NCBI GenBank assembly: GCA_027422505.1
Contig: JAPQWV010000628.1
Span: forward strand, 62,001-126,000
DNA from: Craterostigma plantagineum
Taxonomy: Eukaryota > Streptophyta > Magnoliopsida > Lamiales > Linderniaceae
DNA: 64,000 nt
Direction of reading: 5' to 3'
The position numbers and the translations under genes are program-made. The stretch's first letter is position 1. Every line of letters begins with the position of its first letter. The notes under the pieces were generated by a model. The model worked only from the letters and a program-made list of their open reading frames with translations, had not been told where the DNA came from and did no database searches. This document shows positions 58,735 through 64,000 of the stretch, one piece after another.

Positions 58735-59215
58735 CCTGTGCTATATAGCAGGGGTCCCGCCCATCTGGTGTGCAGCATGGGCGGGACCCCTGCGCTGTGT
58801 GCGGGGACCCCTGCTTGTGTGTAGGGGGACCTCTGTGCTGTGTGCGGGGACCCCTGCTTGTGTGTAGGGGGACCTCTGTGCTGTGTGCGGGGAACTGCGT
58901 TGTGTGCAGGGACCCTTGCGCTGTGTACAGGGGGCCATGTGCTGTGTGTGGCTGCAGGGATCCCTGTGCTGTGCGCGGGTCTCCTGCTCTGTGTGCGGGG
59001 ACCCCTGCGCTGTGTGCATGGGGACCCTTGTGCTGTGTGTCGGGATCCCTGTGCTGTGTGCAGGGGGATCCCTGTGCTGTGTGCGGTTGCAGGGACCCCT
59101 GTGCTGTGCGCGGGTTTCCTGCGCTGTGTACGGGGACCCATGCGCTGCTGCCCGCACACAGCGCAAGGGTCCCTGCACACAGCGCAGGGGTCCCCCACAC
59201 ATACGGCAGGAGTCC
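58735..59215. repeat. GC-rich minisatellite (ggggacccctgcgctgtgtgc family)
   Basis: About 20 degenerate units of 19-30 bp, based on ggggacccctg(c/t)gctgtgtgc, are arranged head to tail. The last units (from 59150) are inverted (cgcacacagcgcaagggtcc), so the array can fold back. It is open in several frames on both strands, an artefact of the composition; no protein is called. Confidence 0.85.
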
Positions 59216-59267
59216 CGCCCATGCTGCAGGGGTCCCGCCATGTTGCAAAAAATAAAAAAATTACGTG

Positions 59268-59340
59268 TTGTGGATTTGAACCCATGACCTACTACTTGAA
59301 CGTGTGACTACACAACCATTGGACTACAAGCCGCCCGCCC
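59268..59340 (-). other. tRNA-like A/B-box module inside the TIR element
   Basis: On the minus strand TAGTCCAATGGTT (around 59328-59316) is followed by GGGTTCAAATCC (around 59284-59273). These resemble Pol III A and B boxes at tRNA-like spacing. The acceptor stem and anticodon arm do not form a proper tRNA, so it is a relic or a promoter module rather than a tRNA gene. Confidence 0.6.
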
Positions 59341-59476
59341 ACCCTTTTGTGACCCCGATAATAGATATCGATTTCAAAAAGTGGGATCCATTTAGTAAGG
59401 GTATAACTGTCATTATTCACTTGGAGGCTATCTTTTTAACATTGATCATGTCAAAGGCTAACTTTTTAAACGACCC

Positions 59477-60295
59477 TAGAAGAGTTCATAATAACCAATG
59501 GCAGTACAAATCATGTTGCACCTGTTTCAATGCCTTAGAGACTACATGCTTGCTAAGACCATCTCCAACTCGAAAAATTCATTCCCAAACTCACACTCAA
59601 AATGCAGTAATTTTCTTCCCGAATCGTCAAATCTTTCTCAAACTCAACGGACCTTTTGTATCATTATCTTCTATTTGAGTTTTTAATATAACTCATATAA
59701 TTTACATCTATATAAATTAGACCACACTATTACATGAAATTCGATTGAACAACATAGTTTCTTAAAATTGGTAATACAATCCATTTACTTCACATATGAA
59801 AAACATATAAAAAAAATTTTTAATACCAACGAGTCTTATTATATACTTTATTTATTTTTAATTTTTTATATGTATTATAATAATTAAAATAAAAAGGTTT
59901 ATGTATTGTAATTTTTAAAACATTAAATTCAGTTTTTGAGATATCACACTCACAAACGCATAGTTGGGTTTAAAATGGAAGAGAGCAGATAAATGCATTT
60001 TGAGTAGAAGTGTCAAAACGGACCGGCGGGGCGGGCCGGCTGTCGCGGGCCGATAAATGAAGGCCCGCCGCTACTGCAAGCAGGTAGCGGGCCTGGAACT
60101 CTTATCCCGTCCATTTTAAAAAAGAATAAACAAATAAGAAAAAACTTAATAAAAAAAGGAGAAAATGAAGAATTCAAGTTGGAAAATATATCAAATTTAT
60201 CAACTCCTTAATATTAATTTATTATGTTATTAAAGTACAAATTATTGCTCAAACAAAATAAAAGTCAATATAATTCTTTACACATACATACCCAT
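59477..60295. other. Spacer with two MITE ends
   Basis: No gene. Positions 59559-59575 (gaccatctccaactcg) resemble one end of a Tourist-like MITE. Positions 60005-60115 (gtagaagtgtcaaaacgg, then ggcgggccggc and gcccgccgc) resemble a hAT-type GC-rich MITE end related to 305-420. The remainder is AT-rich. Confidence 0.45.
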
Positions 60296-61765
60296 TCGGG
60301 GACAAATCAAAGGTCGCAGTCAAAGGCAAAGGTAACATTCTTATTCGCTTAAAGAATGGTGGACATCAATTCTCCAATGTCTACTACGTGCCGGAAATGA
60401 AGAGTAACATCTTAAGTCTTGGTGGCTAAAGGCTACAGTCAAATAGCGGGGATCGACTATGACGAGGTATTTGCTCCAGTCGCTCGATGAGAAATTGTTC
60501 AACTAATAATATCTTTGGCAGCTCAGAACAATTGGAGAATTCATCAAATAGACGTTTAGTCCGCCTTTCTGAATGGAGTTCTTGAAGATGAAGTTTATAA
60601 TGAGCAACCACAAGGATATAAAGTAGCTGGAGAAGAAGACAAGGTTCTAATATTGAAGAAGGCTCTTTGCGGGTTGAAGCAAGCACCAGGAGTTTGGAAC
60701 TCACGGATCGACAAGTACCTTCAACGGAGAAACTTCATCAAGTGTCCATATGAGCATGCACTCTACATCAAAGTACAAGGTAACGATATCTTAATCGTAT
60801 GCTTGTATGTGGAAGACTTCACAAGCAATAATCCAAGCATGTACAAGGACATAAAAGAGAGATGACCAAAGAGTTCGAGATGACCGACATCGGGCTTATG
60901 GCAAACTATCTTGGAATCAAAGTGAAGCAATGTGACAACGGGATTCTCATAAGTCATAAATCAAGAAGGTTATGCTAAGGAGATACTCAAGAAATTCAAG
61001 ATGGGTGATATAAATCCCGTCAGACACACCAATGGAATGCGGTTCTAAGTTAACCAATCATGAAGAAGGTGAAAAAGTGGACCCAACATTCTTAAGAGTT
61101 TGGTTGGAAGTCTAAGGTACTTGACGTGCACAAGACCCGATATTTTATATGCGGTTGGAGTCGTCAGTCGACATATGGAAACTCTAACAACGACTCACTT
61201 GAAGGCGGCAAAGAGAATTCTCCGATATATCAAAGGTACGACTAACTATGGCTTGCACTATACAAGTTCTAATGAGTTCAAGCTCGTAGGATATAGCGAT
61301 AGTGACTGGGGAGGAGATATCGATGATCGCAAAAGTACAAGTGAATTCGTATTCTACATGGGAGACAATGCCTTCACATGGATGTCAAAGAATCAACCGA
61401 TCATTACCCTCTCTACATGTGAAGCGGAATATGTCGCGGCTACCTCATGCGAAATGTCATGTATTTTGGCTTCACAATCTGCTTAAAGAGTTGGGGATTC
61501 CTCAAGACGAGCCAACTAAGATTCACATGGAGAATAAGTCAGCAATAGCGTTAGCTAAGAACCCCGTCTTCCATGATCGGAGCAAGCACATCGATGCTAC
61601 CATTATATAAGAGAGTGCATTAGAAGGAAGGATGTTGAAATGGACTACGTGAACTCCAAAGATCAAGTAGCCGATATTTTCACCAAACCCCTCAAGAAGG
61701 AAGACTTCGTACGACTACGAAGGATGCTCGGAATGACAAATCAAGTTTAGGGGCTTGATTTGGGC
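60296..61765 (+). pseudogene. Copia pol fragment with an internal deletion
   Basis: A piece of the pre-integrase region (GNILIRLKNGG, VYYVPEMKSNILSLG, 60330-60421) runs straight into reverse transcriptase (VAKGYSQIAGIDYDEVFAPV, 60424). This is followed by HQIDV, SAFLNGVLEDEVY, CGLKQAPGVWNSRI, LYVEDF in the catalytic position, then [16 protein letters not shown], RNase H ([19 protein letters not shown]) and the element's C-terminus (ADIFTKPLKKEDF). Integrase is deleted at 60421. Stops lie near 60489, 60560 and 60864, with frame changes near 61017 and 61450. No LTRs flank it; the right side abuts the MBD unit at aagttgggtg (61771). Confidence 0.83.
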
Positions 61766-61833
61766 TTGGGCAAGTTGGGTGATCATCATCATTAGTAGAA
61801 AATCCCTTCGATCCATTAGCTTTCTCCAATCCT

Positions 61834-62065
61834 TCAGCTATGCAAGCAAAACATAAGAGTAAGTAATAAGATTATCAACGGTTGAGCAAAAATTGTGATA
61901 ATAATGATGTTTTCCTCTGTCCATTCAGATAATGCGATAAAAAAGCGTTCAAAGTCACCTTCTTCAATAGCTTCAGCAGATTGTTGGAAAGGAATTGGGA
62001 TTTTGAAGGAAAACTTCGCCAAGTTTATGCCTTCTCTACGCTGAGGGTTTCCAAGATCTTGAAAT
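61834..62065 (-). pseudogene. CW/MBD protein exon 3 fragment, copy M4
   Basis: The minus strand encodes NPQRREGINLAKFSFKIPI, then PFQQSAEAIEEGDF. It is the same exon as in copy M2 but lacks an internal segment of about 17 residues between PFQQ and SAEAIEE. Upstream it is cut by the 62092-63092 element. Confidence 0.7.
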
Positions 62066-62091
62066 GAAATCATGTTTTTGTAAGTAAATGA

Positions 62092-63092
62092 AGGGAATTA
62101 CTATTCACCGCCCCCTTTTTCCTAGTCACCCGCCTCCTAAAGGACTGTAAGAAGACGATTTTGCCCTTATGATATTTAAATTAATTTAAAAAGGAAAAAC
62201 TAACTAAATATATAATTCCGGTACGAAATAATGAAAACTACGTACACAAATAAATTTGAACGATCGATCGATATGGAAAACAAAATTCGATTTAACACTT
62301 TAGGACCGATCGATCGATATTTTCGGCCCTGCAGTGCACGGGCCGAATGAAATTTTCGGCCCTGACAGGTCTGGCCGAAAAAATCGATCGGCCAGTACAC
62401 TGCAGGGCCGAAAATTTCGTTCGGCCCGTGCACTGTCTGGCCGAAAATCTCGATCGACCATATTTTTTCTTTCTAAGTTTTTCGGGATTAATTATTTGTA
62501 TTAGTAATTTTTTGTGTTATAATTTGTGACTATCTATTGTATTAGTAATTCGAAACGGAATAAACATGCAAAAAAATATTTCAAACATAAACACAAAAAA
62601 ATTACTAATACAAATAATTATTCCCGAAAAACATAGAAAAAAATACGATTGATCGAGATTTTCGGCCAAGCAGTGTACGGGCGAACGAAATTTTCGGCCC
62701 TGCAGTGTACTGGCTGATCGATTTTTTCGGCCAGACCTGTCAGGGCTGAAAAAATCGTTCGGCCCGTACACTGCAGGGCCGAACGAAATTTTCAGCCAAG
62801 CAGTGTCCGGGCGGAAAATATTGATCAGCCCACACACAGCCCGGCCAAAAATTTCGTCCGGCCAGTGCACGCAGGGCCAATAATATCGATCGATCGGTCC
62901 TAAAATGTTAAATCAAATTTTTCTTTTTCCTTATCGGTCGATCGTTCGAATTTTCAGTATTTCGTACCGGAATTATATATTTAGTTAGTTTTTTCTTTTT
63001 AAATTAATTTAAATATCATAAGGACAAAATCGTCTTTTTACAGTCCTTTAAGGGGCGGTGACTAGGAAAAAGGGGGCGGTGAATAGTAATCC
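62092..63092. mobile_element. Mutator-like foldback element with cggccctgcagtg repeats
   Basis: An element of about 1 kb starts gggaattactattcaccgcc and ends ggtgaatagtaatcc, flanked by agtaaatga (62083-62091) and agtaaagga (63093-63101), a 9-bp duplication with one mismatch. Inverted repeats run about 210 bp (agtcaccgccc, gacgatttt, ttaaattaatttaaa, ccggtacgaaat, cgatcgatcg). The centre repeats ttcggccctgcagtgcacgg and its complement at least eight times in both orientations. There is no transposase. It splits kinase copy 3 from MBD exon 3. Confidence 0.85.
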
Positions 63093-63324
63093 AGTAAAGG
63101 AACATCTTGGTGTAGATTACAAATGATGGGAGCTCTTTCTTTCCAAATTACGTTATTTCAGTAATTTCGTACCACAATAATATTGACATAAACAATAACA
63201 AGTCTTGAAGCACCAAATCCGAGAATCATACCTAGTAAAGAGGAAAAAGGGAAAAAATAAAAGCAACATAAGTAACCATCGAAACCTTATTTAATCTTAC
63301 AACAACCTCCTCTTTTTTGAGAAC

Positions 63325-63443
63325 CTAATCGAGGAGCTGTCCACGAGGAAGGTACTCCATTACCACGAATATGTCCGTTGGCGTTTCGACGACTTTGTAG
63401 ATGGGATGGACGAAGACTCTGCGTATTTCGAAATCTCTTCTAA
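63325..63443 (-). pseudogene. SnRK1-like protein kinase fragment, copy 3 (exon B)
   Basis: After a CAG acceptor the minus strand (63443-63328) encodes RRDFEIRRVFVHPIYKVVE and TPTDIFVVMEYLPRGQLLD, then TAG (63327-63325). It shares with copy 1 the loss of four residues and shares with both other copies the TAG at the same codon. Exon A would lie beyond the right edge of the window. The 3' flank (63110-63300) matches 895-1080. Confidence 0.8.
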
Positions 63444-63509
63444 CTGCATGCATTGAGGGATAGTTGAGACTACAAATTAAGCCTTTTCCCACACTGAACA
63501 AAATCAAAC

Positions 63510-64000
63510 TATGAGGAAAACACCTCGAGATGCTATCTTTACACCATCATCAGTTGATACCAATGTTTTAAAAAGCGCATTGCGTGATGTGTCGCGTTTT
63601 AGTTCCAATGTTGTGTAACGTAAAAAGCGTAGCGTATTGCGTGAGCTTTTTGCGCAGACCACTTTTAATAAAACATATATAATTATATAAACAAATAATC
63701 AATTTGAAATGGTCTTTAATTATAAAAATAAATATTGATATAAAAATAGATATTAATTGTCACAAACAACTCATACATATAAACTAGAGACTCAAAACTG
63801 CAAAACTAATAAATGTCACTGAATTACCGATAGTCGTGGATCCAATTCTTATATCCACTTTAATGAATATTTTGAAAAATGTTCACTTTCCATAAGCATT
63901 AGTTTTGCCCTTTGTGCTAAAATTATAGTCAATTGAGTATATCAATAGCTTAGCTAGTAAAAAAAAAAAAAAAAATACAATGATATGTCATATGAGCAAT
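63510..64000. other. Intron of kinase copy 3 with a repeat end
   Basis: No coding content. Positions 63530-63960 match 1320-1460 and 1925-2240 of copy 1, without the foldback MITE. The phrase tgttttaaaaagcgcattgcg (63563) begins a repeat also seen at 1365. A poly-A run lies at 63959-63976. Confidence 0.5.

Larger units (their letters stand above)
58582..59476. mobile_element. TIR element with GC-rich minisatellite and tRNA-like module
   Basis: Inverted termini of about 50 bp (gggaatatttaaaaaaatgg and, from the right, gggtcgtttaaaaagttag, both continuing gcctttgacat) bound the element. The empty-site paralogue near 200-215 (gacaagttagaagagttcat) confirms the insertion point, with tagaa or tagaag duplicated. 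Inside are the minisatellite at 58735-59160 and a minus-strand tRNA-like module at 59270-59335. No transposase is present. The superfamily is uncertain because the duplication is only 5-6 bp. Confidence 0.8.

Noticed and set aside
58704..59307. Several overlapping open frames of 130-190 codons on both strands
   Set aside because: They come from the GC-rich minisatellite, whose unit has few stop codons. The frames overlap on both strands and the peptides are simple repeats of Cys/Gly or His/Ser/Pro.
59268..59340. A genuine tRNA gene
   Set aside because: Only A- and B-box-like words are present. No acceptor stem, anticodon stem or terminator could be formed, and it lies inside a transposon.

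Overview
This window looks like repeat-rich nuclear DNA of a flowering plant, probably a eudicot. It contains a spliced gene with GT-AG introns, a plant CW-zinc-finger/methyl-CpG-binding protein family, SnRK1-type kinase pieces, an NLR N-terminal exon, and nested plant LTR retrotransposons, Helitrons, SINEs and MITEs. The species cannot be named from the sequence alone. All family names below come from recognising motifs by eye; no database search was run.

Only one complete host gene is visible. It is a nine-exon gene on the minus strand (13159 to 10359) whose exons join in phase into a 648-residue protein. The C-terminal half resembles the PRUNE/DHH phosphoesterase fold, but the DHH and Asp-rich catalytic motifs are missing. 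The remaining host-gene material is broken: three N-terminal SnRK1-like kinase fragments (1.1-2.6, 34.2-34.7 and 63.3-63.5 kb, all minus), five CW/MBD fragments (6.4-6.8 kb plus; 53.4-53.9, 54.5-55.0, 55.5-56.0 and 61.8-62.1 kb minus), and the first exons of a coiled-coil NLR gene (47.3-47.9 kb) cut by a Copia insertion. The kinase and MBD pieces share flanking sequence, so they appear to be decayed copies of one duplicated chromosomal unit.

Layout. 0-7 kb: kinase copy 1 with a long foldback MITE in its intron, a Stowaway MITE, a DUF4283 remnant, a SINE, two hAT-type MITEs and the plus-strand MBD copy. 7-10 kb: internally deleted Gypsy and Copia debris. 10.3-13.2 kb: the PRUNE-like gene. 14.1-15.9 kb: Helitron debris with a PIF1-type helicase remnant. 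About 16-22 kb: a probable Gypsy (Del/Tekay-type) LTR split by a young gag-protease-only element (17725-21213) whose 698-bp LTRs are almost identical. 22.1-27.0 kb: a full-length but frameshifted Copia element. 27.4-31.8 kb: a non-autonomous Gypsy-like element with leader tandem repeats, whose left LTR holds a Harbinger-type transposon carrying a captured gene fragment. 33-37 kb: kinase copy 2 and foldback tandem repeats. 37.5-44.5 kb: a 7-kb minus-strand Copia/Sirevirus-like element that keeps gag but has lost most of pol. 45-47.1 kb: Tourist-like MITE, short Helitron, hAT MITE. 47.3-52 kb: NLR fragment plus a 3'-truncated Copia. 52-64 kb: the MBD/kinase cluster, interrupted by two Mutator-like foldback elements, a TIR element with a GC-rich minisatellite and a tRNA-like module, and an internally deleted Copia.

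No CRISPR array, rRNA gene or canonical tRNA gene was seen, and none is expected. Most of the biology here is transposon nesting around one retained gene. The points most worth a second look are the pseudoenzyme-like PRUNE homologue, the SnRK1 and MBD fragments that share inherited lesions, and TIR elements that contain Pol III-type A/B boxes.
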